A stretch of 64,000 nucleotides of DNA. It comes from Beauveria sp. NWAFU-1 (Eukaryota; Ascomycota; Sordariomycetes; Hypocreales; Cordycipitaceae). Shown here piece by piece: positions 24,082 to 34,468 of the stretch; the first letter of the stretch is position 1; each line of letters begins with the position of its first letter. Made by a program: the position numbers and the translations under genes. The stretch lies in NCBI GenBank assembly GCA_024472245.1, contig JANBXD010000007.1:434001-498000 (forward strand). Direction: 5' to 3'. A model generated the notes under the pieces. That model was not told the DNA's origin, ran no database searches, and was given only the letters and a program-made list of their open reading frames with translations.

Positions 24082-24746
24082 ATGGCTAACCCCAAGGTCT
24101 TTTTCGACGTCTCTGCCAACGGAGGTAATGTCAATTCTCACTCTCAACGGCAGGGCTTAGCTAACCAGTTTCTTTTGTTTTCAGAGCCCCTCGGCAAGAT
24201 CGTCATGGAGCTCCGCAAAGACGTTGTTCCCAAGACGGCCGAGAACTTCCGCGCTCTTTGCACCGGCGAGAAGGGATACGGATTCAAGGGCTCCTCCTTC
24301 CACCGCGTCATCCCCGGCTTCATGTGCCAGGGCGGTGATTTCACGAACCACAACGCAAGTTTTCGATGGGCTCCGCCGACAAGATTGACATACTAATGCA
24401 CACAACAGGGCACTGGTGGCAAGTCCATCTACGGCGAGAAGTTCGCTGATGAGAACTTTCAACTGAAGCACACTGGCCCCGGTATTCTTTCCATGGCCAA
24501 CGCCGGCCCCAACACGTTTGTCTCTCTACCAACACCACGTTGCATCATGGCCGCTGACTTTTCGTGACTAGCAACGGCTCCCAGTTCTTCCTCTGCACTG
24601 CCACCACTGGCTGGCTGGACGGAAAGCACGTCGTGTTTGGCAAGGTCATTGAGGGCCTGGATGTTGTTAAGAAGGTTGAGAAGTATGGTAGCGATTCGGG
24701 AAAGACCTCCAAGAAGATTGTCGTTGACAACTCTGGAGAGTGCTAG
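24082..24746 (+). CDS. cyp1: Cyclophilin A peptidyl-prolyl isomerase
   Basis: Four exons: 24082-24124, 24185-24354, 24409-24515 and 24572-24746; 164 residues, the usual cytosolic cyclophilin A length. The active-site features are present: FHRVIPGFMCQGGDFT (catalytic arginine, FMCQGGDF), GTGGKSIYGEKF, LSMANAGPNTNGSQFF, LCTATTGWLDGKHVVFG (tryptophan for cyclosporin binding, histidine). It catalyses proline cis-trans isomerisation in protein folding and is the cyclosporin A receptor in fungi. The second intron begins GCAAGT, not GT (24355-24408); any GT alternative breaks the invariant N-GTGGKS junction. The other two introns are GT-AG. There is no signal peptide or extension, so cytosol/nucleus is expected. 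It is the only plus-strand gene in its neighbourhood. Confidence 0.97.
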
Positions 24747-26064
24747 AGGAGCTCAGCCAACAAGTGGCCAGGTCCTGAGGGGCTGCGTGCCCTGTTGCGA
24801 CTCTTGTGCAGCCAAAATTCAAAATAAACATTAGCAACATGTTCCAAGAATAAATTCTGCCAACTATTTGCTACGACATGCTTCGCTACTGACAGCTCTC
24901 GAATGGTTCTCGAGCTACATAGCTTGGTACCTTGTTACCCCTCATCCCATCCGAGTGAGAAGCAAGCTAAAAATTACCTCTGCTTGGCATCCGTGCCTGT
25001 TCCACTTTTCCGCGCCGTAGTCGTAAGTGAACCCTCGGAGCAGGGAAAGCAAAGGTGTTAGATTGTTGAAACAGTCGACTAGACGCTTATGGATGTTGCT
25101 CTTCGAGCTAGACAATCTCCTTTGACTCCGCCGTTTCATGCTCGTCGCGGCGTATTGCGGCCCTGGTGATGCGAATTACTTGAGGCATGTTTGTTGTGCA
25201 AGTGAGAATCAGCACCGTCACTATTGCGCTAGCGTCAGCCACTCCGGCCGCCACCCTACAAAAGGACAACCACAAAGGTAGGCGTGAACAAAGGACCAGA
25301 CAAGGGGAAAGGCCCGAACAATGAAAAGGACTACTAGACAATAAAAGGACCAGACAAAGGAAAAGGTTCCTGTACCTGTCCAGTTGCGCATCGCCAAAAG
25401 AGCTATTAGTCATGAGTCGCTGCTATTTGGGCTAAATCGAGATGCACTACGCCATAGGTTGAAATAATGATAATCAAACTAGCCTGAGCATTTGTCGAAC
25501 TTTTGACCGCTACGAATCTACTTATTTATTACTCATATCCTCATCAACACCGCACTCACACATAGCCAATCATAACATTCAAAGCGTCATCATGATCAAC
25601 AACTTACAGTGACCAAAGGTTAGTGGTAAGACTAAATAGCTTGTATGTTTTGTATTAGAGGTACTGTTGTAGTGGTGCTGCGTCTAAAAGGTACAAAAGT
25701 TTGAACGAGATACTAGTGTTGGTTTGGCAATTGAATTGCACTCATTACGCCAACCAAACAAAAGCTTTGACAAGTTGAGGGCTTTCAGGTACACAGGCAC
25801 TTTCAGCAGATTCACAGTGAAGGGATCTGGCGGGCCAAGTGCCATTGGAGAGAACAATGCTGATTTCTAGCTATTTCTGGTAAGAGTAGATGGTGCTCGA
25901 CCATGTCGAACTGTTCCAAGTCTGCTCCAGATTGGGTATTCGGCAACAGCAGCGTACAGACGAAGCCCGGTAGGTTGAATGTAGAATGAAAAAAAAAAAA
26001 AAAAGACGGAATCTTATCTGGCCCTGGGTCCAGCGCGACGCAGAAGAGGGACCCTTCAAGCTTC
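24747..26064. other. Spacer between cyclophilin and coiled-coil gene
   Basis: 1.3 kb between two convergent genes. AATAAA-type sequence just after the cyclophilin stop (24821-24852) suits polyadenylation. A 17-base A run lies at 25987-26003. No coding sequence recognised. Confidence 0.5.
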
Positions 26065-27045
26065 TCACCTACCCCGGACTCCTTCGTCAAGGCTCAAGGA
26101 TCCCACGTTTGACGATCGACGTTTGGTAGCGGCCTCGATGAGCTCGACGTGCGCCTCGCGCAAGCCCTGAAGCGCCCTTCTGGTGCCCCAGAGCTGCGTC
26201 TCCCTGCCCTTGAGCGCGTCGCCGGCGGCGACCAGGCCCTCCCGCAGCGTGGCATTCTCGTTGCTGGCCTCTTGCAGCCGCGCCTGGAGGCGCCGATTCT
26301 GGGCGTGCAGGGTGTCATTTTCCTCGATGGCGACGTCGAGGTCCTCGGACGCGGACCGCGCGCGCGTCTCGTGCTGGGCGACGCGGGTATGTAGCGCGCA
26401 GACGTCGGCGCGGGCCTCGTCGAGCTGTAGACGGAGCGTGGAGCTGTTCTTTTGGGCGTCTTTCAGCTCCTTTGCCAAGCTCTGAGGCATGTCCCAGACA
26501 TTATCGTCGTCGTCGTCGGCATCGTCGTCGGCATCGTAGGGCCGGTCAGAGGGCAGGGAACCCGGAGATGCTTCCATGTCGTCCCATGATTTTCCTAGAG
26601 CCTCCTCCTGGTCCTCATCGCCGCTCTCCTCGATGCCGGCCACGCGAGGGACACTTTCAAGTCGTTCACCATGGAACGCATCAGCGGCACTTGGCCAGGC
26701 TGTGCAGGCCCCGGCCTCTCTCTCGTTCACGGGGGCAGTGCCAGCCTCGGCCTGGTCCTTATCAAACGGGATACGGCCCTCGGACACAATCTTGTACTCA
26801 GAGCAGCCCTCGTCGGAGCTTTCATCATCGGAGCTGCCACCGTATGAATCACTGTCGCCAAGGTCGCTGGGCGTGCCGTGAGCTTCGAGGTTGTCGCAGT
26901 CGTCCATGAATTCGTCCGTTTCGCCGGGCGCCGCGTATGATGAGAACAAGTCGGCCACGCACGAGAGACGCGACGCGACGGCGATGATGATGGACACCGC
27001 TAAGAGCGAGCCGACTGTGAGCGAGACTTTGCTAGGCATGGGCAT
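26065..27045 (-). CDS. Membrane-anchored acidic coiled-coil protein, unrecognised
   Basis: Single exon, 326 residues from ATG at 27045. Residues about 6-25 (VSLTVGSLLAVSIIIAVASR) form one hydrophobic segment that may be a signal anchor. Residues 35-185 are acidic and disordered, including an aspartate run encoded by a GTC/GTCGTC-type triplet repeat near 26505-26540. Residues 190-310 have heptad-like leucine spacing (LAKELKDAQKNSSTLRLQLD, ENDTLHAQNRRLQARLQEAS), a likely coiled coil, with a basic tail. The layout suggests a membrane-tethered scaffold, but no family is recognised. The frame ends at a TGA that follows a GTAGGT; a further exon beyond 26065 is possible though I see none. Codon use is like neighbouring genes. 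Confidence 0.72.
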   Translation of the reverse strand: MPMPSKVSLTVGSLLAVSIIIAVASRLSCVADLFSSYAAPGETDEFMDDCDNLEAHGTPSDLGDSDSYGGSSDDESSDEGCSEYKIVSEGRIPFDKDQAEAGTAPVNEREAGACTAWPSAADAFHGERLESVPRVAGIEESGDEDQEEALGKSWDDMEASPGSLPSDRPYDADDDADDDDDNVWDMPQSLAKELKDAQKNSSTLRLQLDEARADVCALHTRVAQHETRARSASEDLDVAIEENDTLHAQNRRLQARLQEASNENATLREGLVAAGDALKGRETQLWGTRRALQGLREAHVELIEAATKRRSSNVGSLSLDEGVRGR

Positions 27046-30000
27046 CTTAAAGAGACTCTAGGAATTTGGTGGCTGCCTGTTCAGGTTGTTATTAATCTGT
27101 ATGTTGCCGTCTGATGAATGATTTTCGATTGATGATAATATCATCGACGTAAACGCTGAGAACAGCCGCATCTATTATACGTTCAAGTTCCGCGTACGAA
27201 GCTTCATCATCCACAAGGCTCTTTGAAGCATTAAAGAACAAGGCAGCGTGAACTTGCTAGTTCAATGTACCATGCGTAGCCTTGCAAAGCTCTCCGAGTC
27301 TTCTCGTCTTTCTTGCCAGTCATTGACGCCTGTCTTTTCGAGATACTCTTTCACAAAGCAATGCAGCCTCGACCGGCTTTGCCGTGGACGCACAAAGACA
27401 GGGGCAATGCACCGCGTCCCATCAGTCTGCATAGTACTGGCGCTCTTTGTCCGGCCCTGTGGCTCATCCTCACCTTCACTTGGGAAAGCATATACTGCAC
27501 GCAATCGGCCATTGCAGCCCCCACCAACCGGCGGCCTTGGCACGATCGGTCATTGTCCGTACCGTGTATGTCCCATCCAATCGAGACTGCCGTTTACCCT
27601 TTCAGCTCTCTGCCGCATGCTGTCGTAATCTAGGTCGAAGAACAATCGATCGCTGCCGCCCGTTTGCTCGTTCTCGAGACGAGCGATCAATCAGGACGAG
27701 GGATGCCTGCTTTGGGGGGGCGGCTGATGGCACGTACGGGGGGGAATGCAAGGTTTGGGGGATAGGGCCGTGTCGATCCGTTTGCGCAGCCTCGTCGTTG
27801 AGCTGCAGCTGTCTCGTTTATTTTTAGCGGAAAAAGCGACCGAAAGTTACGGGAGCCGCCAACATCAAATCGACTCCGAGGACGGGACTGGACGCCCGCC
27901 GCGCATTTGAACAGAAACCGGACGGTGGTATTGCCCGAGTGGCATCGCTCAGCGACTCCGTCACAGGCACAGAGAAGTCGGAGCCTTGTTACGCTCCGTG
28001 GTTGTACGAACTTTGCTAATGATAGATGAGCGACTGAACGAACGTACTGCGACGACGAAGACCAATCAAAAATGAGGTATTGGCATTATGGAAGTTACTC
28101 CTTCGAGGCCGATGCCGCGCTGTTACGAGGGAACATGCGTCAGTTAATCATATAGCCTTTCGTATCCTCCACACCCCCCTTCTGTCCCAGCTGACGCAGA
28201 ACGAGGCTCACAATAGGCCAGGATGCACCCGTACTTGGCCGACCCCTCCTCTAATATTTACCAGTAGTTAGCGAAAAGGATCGGAAGAGGCAGGTAGCGG
28301 TTGGTGATTCCTCAGCCAACTAACTACCTACCCAGTAATTACGCTATGATAGATTGGCGTTGTGGGCCAATTTCTTTGACCATAAAATTGGTCGGCCAAA
28401 CGCTCCTCCGTTACTAATAAGTAATACGAATTTTTTGTTTGTCTTGTGTAAAGCTGTCCTCTTGAAAGCCTTATTCGAGATTAAGAAAACAAAGGCGCCT
28501 TCTTTTACTAATATTAGAAACCCGACATTTCTGCGGCAGGTTTGCCACACTGCACAAGCAGCACAAGACATGGACGCTGATATTCTCGGAATAACGCGGC
28601 GCACCGCGGCAAACCCCATCCTGGTGGGAGGCTGACCCCGGCATTGGCGCAATATCGCGCCGTCGCAAGCTCGGCTGGGTTCTTGGAGCTCGGTTTGTGT
28701 CCGTTGATAGTGAAACACCCTTTCAGCAGAACGGCAGATGAAGTTGTTCTCTCGCCAACCTGGTATTATCATCGTGGTTCAACTTATTTGGCTGGCATTC
28801 TGGTCTCTTGCTCCCACTCTCGGTGTCCCATTCTCATTAGCTAAAATTCAGTAGTGCAATTTCGTTGGACGAGAATTGATCGTATTAGGGGCCAAGCCAC
28901 CTGGCGCCAAGATTTGGTTGGTTGGTTGAACCAAACCGCATGAGCCTGCCCGACTAGGCGAGGGGGCGTGAGATAGCCGGCTCAGGTGAGGCGAGGGCCA
29001 ACAAGAGCTCTGTCATCGCCTGCCGGAAATGGGCTCTTCATATGATCCTCCATACTAGTGCTCGGTGCGCGGGGGACCTCCCCAATCAAGCAGGTTCATG
29101 AAATGAAGAGGAGACAGCGTATTTTTCTCTCTTGCGCTCCTCCACAAACTGGGACGGGGCTGTCAGCTGGTCGGTTGGGCCTTGCGACTTGGTAGCATCG
29201 CGTTGTTGATATGATTGCGCTTGTTGTGTTATTAGCTGAAATGGCTGCACAAGACAGACGAGAGCAAAAAGTACGCGCCGAGACTTGGTATGCAGTAATC
29301 CGTACGCGAGTGGAATCTTTGATAAAAGCAAGTTCGCGGCAACTAGTTATTCCACCCAAACAAGAAAGGTTCGGAGCTCCCTACGGATACTTCGTAGCTG
29401 ATACTCTGTAGTTTGCTTTTTGTTACCGTGCACCCGTGGTTCCTTTTTTACCGCCAATGTGATGATGCCAAGGGAGGGGTCATGGGGGCGTGTGGTGTAC
29501 GCATAAGAACCCAGATTGGCCGACTCACCCGGCTATCGGGTCTTGACTCTTGAGAGCTGCCTATCCCTTGTCAAGTCAGGACAAAGCAAAATTCGGCAAA
29601 GAGCAGTCACCGCATCGATACATCATCTCACCGCCGTGGGCATACAAAATAGTCAAGGAGCGCCCAACGAGGCTGTGAAGAGGAATGAAGAGGAATTCAG
29701 GCGCGAAACCCAATGTTAAAAAAAGAACCAGTAATAATAGAAGAGTATTACAGCATGCAGCGCATATTTGAGCTGCATCGAGCTTGTCACCAGGGCATCT
29801 GCATCGTTTGAAACGGTGGGCAGGCAACAGGCAAAGCCATTTCACATGACGAGGCGACGTAATGTGCTACTCCGATATGATAACGGTTCTTTTGTTGGCA
29901 GCCGACTTTTTGCAAGTCCGACTGACCGTCTGTTGGACCGTGACTCGCAGGACTTTAGGCGGTTAATGAGATGGACAGGATTGGTTCACTAATAATAACT

Positions 30001-30675
30001 AGTCGCGGACAGCATCGGCTTGCTTCCTCTTCCACTCAGTCATTGGCGGGCATGCGGGGTGAGGAAATTTTGTGAGACGCCACATCGTCTACAAAAGAAA
30101 TGAGGACGAATAACCCAGCGCGTGATTGTGACTGTGACGCATACCAAACAATGCCATGTCTGTTGGGCATCGGTGGCCGTGCCAGTTGAGTTGTCATTAC
30201 GGTATCAACGCAGTTAAAGTTACACATTTGTCGGTGTGCAATTGGGACATGTGGTGTAGGTGTGTGATGTGATGGATGTGTTGTCGCGCGACATACTTTT
30301 TGGCGACGGAACAAGAAGTGTAGCCCAGTCATCAGACTCTTTTGGCGGAGTTGATGTGGTGGTGGTGTCTTGGTGGTGATGGAGGTGTGATAAAAAAACG
30401 CGCACTAGTCCTGAGAAAGTACACTAAACTTTGCCATTGTCAAGATGTTGAATAGCATTTATTACCAGCGGGTATGGAACTCGAGTCATCTTTTGAGCGA
30501 TTTTAGTTTCGGATGTCGCTGAATTACTCGTAAAGCACATCGTGGTGAGAATGCGGTCGACGCAGCGCACAGAGCCATCGGCATGCCTGGCGTCAGCGCA
30601 GAGGCCACGTCGGTAGGGCATATCGTTCGCGATGTGGTGACGGAGCGATCGCAATCACAAGCCAGGGCTGGCTGG

Positions 30676-30698
30676 TTGACAGTTGACAGTTGACAGTT
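30676..30698. repeat. Triple tandem TTGACAG repeat
   Basis: Three head-to-tail copies of TTGACAG (GGTTGACAGTTGACAGTTGA...) in intergenic DNA. Function unknown. Confidence 0.7.
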
Positions 30699-31605
30699 GT
30701 TGCCACCTCCGTCGCGTCGATCGGGGGTGTACGGAGTACCCATGATGGTTTCGCGGGCTGCCAGATTCAGGCAGGAAGCCGAGCGGCAACGGTTTCTTGA
30801 CAGGGCCAGTGACTCAGTTCCACACACCTGTTGGCAGTCGGTAGAGCCTGGCACAGTTGCCTGGCAGGAGGAAAAAAATTCATACACGGCAGACAAGCAG
30901 AGGCAAAAATAGCCTGCCGAGAAACCTAGACGGGACAGGGATCGCGGTGTTCCGCGCGGGGGCTGGGAGTGGCTTCAGGCTCGCGATTGGGGCGGGCAAT
31001 GCCATGTAACCGTCATTGCGAAGATGGTGGATGGCAGCTTGCGAGACGGCCAAGCCTCCTCGGCGAGTGCCTCCGTTACATGCGCGGGCAGATGAGCTAA
31101 ACGAAGAGCGGTGGGTGGCATGGGCCGACGCATTGATGATGGGCGTGTTTGTGGATGGTGACTTGCGAGTCTGGGGAAATAAGCCTGTATTGATTTGTTA
31201 TGAGGGGCACGGAGTAGTGTGGGGAGAAAAGAGTACCTGCTACCTGGGCGTGTACTCGGCACAAACAGCAAGTACCTAATCAATATTTAGGAATGCCAAT
31301 CTTTAATATTGACCAGTACATTGAATACTCGTCTCAGGTGCTTCGAGCAGGTGATGGCCTAACTATGGTCTACTCCGGCTCAACAACTAGCATTGCTTCC
31401 GAGTCTTTCGGCCTCTTTACATGGAAAAATAACAAGTTGATAATGTTTCTGAACTGAATTACCTGCCTGACAAATAGCGCTACAACTTTGCTGCCTGCTG
31501 GTGTCTCGCCGCGGAGCCACAGGGCCTGGTCTGCTGACGACCTGGCACAAGCCGAGATGTGCTTGCCTCACAGCTTCAGGGCGGGGTTACAGGTGGTTCA
31601 CAAGC

Positions 31606-31673
31606 AGCGTACAGGAGTCGTACAGGGCCGTGTAGCGGTGTGTCTTCAGCGGCGTACAGGCGGCGTGTAGCGG
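31606..31673. repeat. Imperfect duplicated CGTACAGG ... GTGTAGCGG block
   Basis: CGTACAGGGCCGTGTAGCGG at about 31618-31637 is repeated as CGTACAGGCGGCGTGTAGCGG at about 31653-31673, with a third CGTACAGG upstream near 31608. Short local duplication, no gene. Confidence 0.6.
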
Positions 31674-31754
31674 ATCACGACGGGATACAGCACACTCGGC
31701 TCTCTGCAGACCGCTGCATTCAGGTACCAGAAGTGCACTGAATCACTGTGACCG

Positions 31755-32031
31755 ACTTAGGTACCTACCTTACCTACCAATCGGCTTACCAAGGTACAGG
31801 TACCACTGCCGGCTCACCAAGACAGCTTGTCACTGCCAGCTCATCACTCCCATCACTCCCACCGCTGCCATTCTCCAGCTGCCAACATGCATCCCACGAT
31901 CAAGTTACGCACCCGGCGCAAACCCTCAACAGGCAGCGATCAGGCGTCATCCAATCCCACCCGCTGTTCGTGGCTGCTGGCGGTGTATTCCGTGCCGTAG
32001 CAACATAGGTGCGTAGCTAGGTACCTTGGTA
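31755..32031. repeat. Dispersed GGTACC/TACCT motif clusters
   Basis: Clusters of TTAGGTACCTACCT, ACCTACC and AAGGTACAGGTACC near 31757-31803, and CTAGGTACCTTGGTAC near 32017-32031. Similar text at 23831 and 58632. These look like a dispersed intergenic palindromic motif. Confidence 0.55.
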
Positions 32032-32852
32032 CATTTCTTCCCCCCACCACGTTGCTCTGGTCTGCTCTAGTCCACCCTGGCCTCCGTCCTGCCTACTTGC
32101 CTCCTTGCCGTCCGAAATAGCCAAGGGTCCAGCGTCACGCCTGGCCCTGACCCCAGTGTGGCATCGCCCTTCGGCGGTTGTCCGCGAGGCCAGAGCTGAG
32201 TTGGCCTGGACAAGGCCTCGGAGCAGAGACACAGACATATATATGTAGGGGATCAAACCTTGCTGGCAAACACTGCGACCGGGATAATACAATCGCGGCT
32301 TACCAGAAATGCCGTTGTGCCAAACGCTGACAACATCAATGAGAGGTGATATTACGCTTAAATCTGCAAGTCTGACCTTCACTGTTTAGGTAACTGACAA
32401 ACCACACAGCTGCTTGCCTCCAGCCCGCCAAATAAGCAAAGCGCGGGCTGGTCTCGGTCATCAAATAGGTACGAGTCGCTTACTCCCACACCCACTCCGG
32501 CGGCATCACTCACACGCCTCATCACACACACACCCCCGCGCTGGATCTCACCGTCTCTAGTCCGACTCACCTACGGATACTTCACAACCTCTGCTAAACG
32601 AGCAGGGGTGTCGGATACGGGTCCGACGCCACCAACACAGACTCAGATCTTGTTGTCCGCCTTATAACATCCCAACGTCGTCCGCATCCTTGCCCTGGCT
32701 CTTGCTCATTTCCCCAAATATCATCTACACGACGGTTGAGTTTTACTTTCGCCGGTTTACCCGACTACATATCCACGTCGCCATATACAAACAACAATAC
32801 ACACGACATATATCCACCGCTTCATATAATCACCACCTTGCTTGCCGTGGCC

Positions 32853-33596
32853 ATGTTGGCGCTGCCTCTTTCGCCGCGCCAATGCGGCAGCCTTTTCGAA
32901 CTGCCACACAAGAAATGGAGACGCCGCCGAATCACTAGTGATCTCATGGAGCAGGAAGAGCGCGATAGGGCTGCACGCGAGGCCGACATGGAATCGAGGG
33001 CCCGCGCTTGCAACTACCTCTCCGACTTCCTTCACAGCTCGCCTTGGACCGACCAACTTGACCAGATCAGCATCGTGTGGGACTCTGTGCCCTCCATGGA
33101 AGAACTGGAATCCTATGGCGAACTGGACGAAAAGGAAGGCACTCGCAATTGTCGACGTCTCTTCAAGGCTGTTGTCGTCTGGGACGAAGTCGGCCACCTG
33201 CTCTGGCGTACGCTCAAGGATGCTGCCCAACAGGAACAGCAACATTTACCTGCCGCTCTACCTCTTGCCATCGGGCACAACTCTACCGACAGTACCGATG
33301 CTTGGTGGCTCGCGCCTCACGACCGCTCATTTCGCCGCGGTTCCCAAGAAACTTCACACTCCAGCCTCGCCTCGCGCAGCTCTGCTACCACCAACCCTTT
33401 CTCACTCTCGCGCGACTACACCACCTTCACTTCGCTCAGCAGTTCACCATGCGAAAATAGCTTCATGGCCGCTGCTGAGCAGACCCGCAGGCGCAGCGAC
33501 TCACTCTCCGCCATGATCCCTCGCGCCATCTCCCACAGCTGCGTCTCTGCTGTCAAGAAGACGTTTAGTGTCTTCTCCGAGAAGCAGACTACGTAA
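32853..33596 (+). CDS. Hypothetical serine-rich protein, unrecognised
   Basis: Single exon; from ATG 32853 the product has 247 residues (MLALPLSPRQCGSLFELPHK...). The frame also opens at 32736, but the additional 39 residues read as leader-like sequence, so the internal ATG is preferred. Visible parts: a basic cluster KWRRRR (about 21-26), a charged helix EQEERDRAAREADMESRARA, an amphipathic middle with PWTDQLDQISIVWDSVPSMEELESY and RLFKAVVVWDEVGHLLWRTL, then a long serine/threonine-rich tail ending in a basic helix (AVKKTFSVFSEKQTT). It has no signal peptide or membrane segment, and no family is recognised. A long pyrimidine-rich leader upstream and like-neighbour codon use support a real gene. 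Confidence 0.7.
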   Translation: MLALPLSPRQCGSLFELPHKKWRRRRITSDLMEQEERDRAAREADMESRARACNYLSDFLHSSPWTDQLDQISIVWDSVPSMEELESYGELDEKEGTRNCRRLFKAVVVWDEVGHLLWRTLKDAAQQEQQHLPAALPLAIGHNSTDSTDAWWLAPHDRSFRRGSQETSHSSLASRSSATTNPFSLSRDYTTFTSLSSSPCENSFMAAAEQTRRRSDSLSAMIPRAISHSCVSAVKKTFSVFSEKQTT

Positions 33597-34468
33597 CTCG
33601 CAGTATTTCAAACGTTACATACCATCTCACGACTTTACGATTCATCATAACCACCATCACACTTCTCTTTGTTTTCTTTGAGCCATACTTCTTCTTTGCT
33701 TTTCGCCTACATCATCTGTCGGTTGCTGGGATTTATGCGAGGCGCTCAATGGCATGGTATCATAGCGAAGCGTGTTTAATTGTTTTCAGGAAGCTTGAAG
33801 TGCTCAAGCAGTTGTTCGATTCGGGTTATACCCTGCAAGACAGGAGGACATTGGGACAGGCGTATGCACATCATTTACGACGACACATAGTATATATAAT
33901 CAAGCCCGGAATCACATGATTTCTTTCTCATCCTCCAATCTCGTCTCCCTCGTGAGTCACCTTGACTATCAAACACGATTAAACGATATTTCTCATTATT
34001 GGATAACACATGTGCCACTTCGTGATTCAATTGATGCTGTGTTGCTCTTACAAACGAATGTGCGTTAGCAGCTACAGCGGGAGTACATTGATCGGCTAAT
34101 TGTCGGTCACTTCGCGTAATTGGCCCGTGCACTGGTGCTCCTGTGCGACCAATTGTTGTGCTGTTGTGCTTGCTGGTGGGGCACAGCACCTAATCTACTA
34201 CAAGCTCCCCAGGCGCGAAAGGCTTACTTCGCCCTCTACTTTAAATTCATCGTCCTTCACTTCTTCCCCGACCTTTCGCGTCGTGATTCTCTTCTAGCAG
34301 TTAAGAAGTCTTCCGTCGCAGTCGCATACACTCTTTTCGTGCACTGCTGAATTCTACCATCCCTGACCGAACTGTGCAAGCATTCACTTTTGTTTGTTTC
34401 CGGCAAACACTTCCGTGCTCGCCAGGTGATGAACAGCTTCGTCGAGCTCACCATCTAGGCACGACGAC
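33597..34468. other. Promoter/leader region of MLP1
   Basis: 870 bases between two plus-strand genes; 3' sequence of the upstream gene and the 5' region of the nucleoporin gene (pyrimidine-rich at 34250-34290). No frame with coding character. Confidence 0.5.

Larger units (their letters stand above)
27046..32852. other. 5.8-kb gene-desert spacer
   Basis: The longest stretch without a supported gene. Frames such as 27248-27628, 28344-28772, 30486-30896, 31016-31279 and 32017-32382 overlap other frames, lack domains and use codons unlike the real genes. It holds a TTGACAG triple repeat (30676-30698), repeated CGTACAGG/GTGTAGCGG text (31606-31673) and TACCTAGGTA-type motifs (31755-31806, 32013-32031). 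The last 250 bases are pyrimidine-rich leader for the gene at 32853. No transposon ends or tRNA were found. Confidence 0.5.

Noticed and set aside
28344..28772. 142-residue minus ORF with repeated-looking hydrophobic text, considered as a transposon remnant
   Set aside because: No transposase motif, inverted ends or target duplication could be seen.
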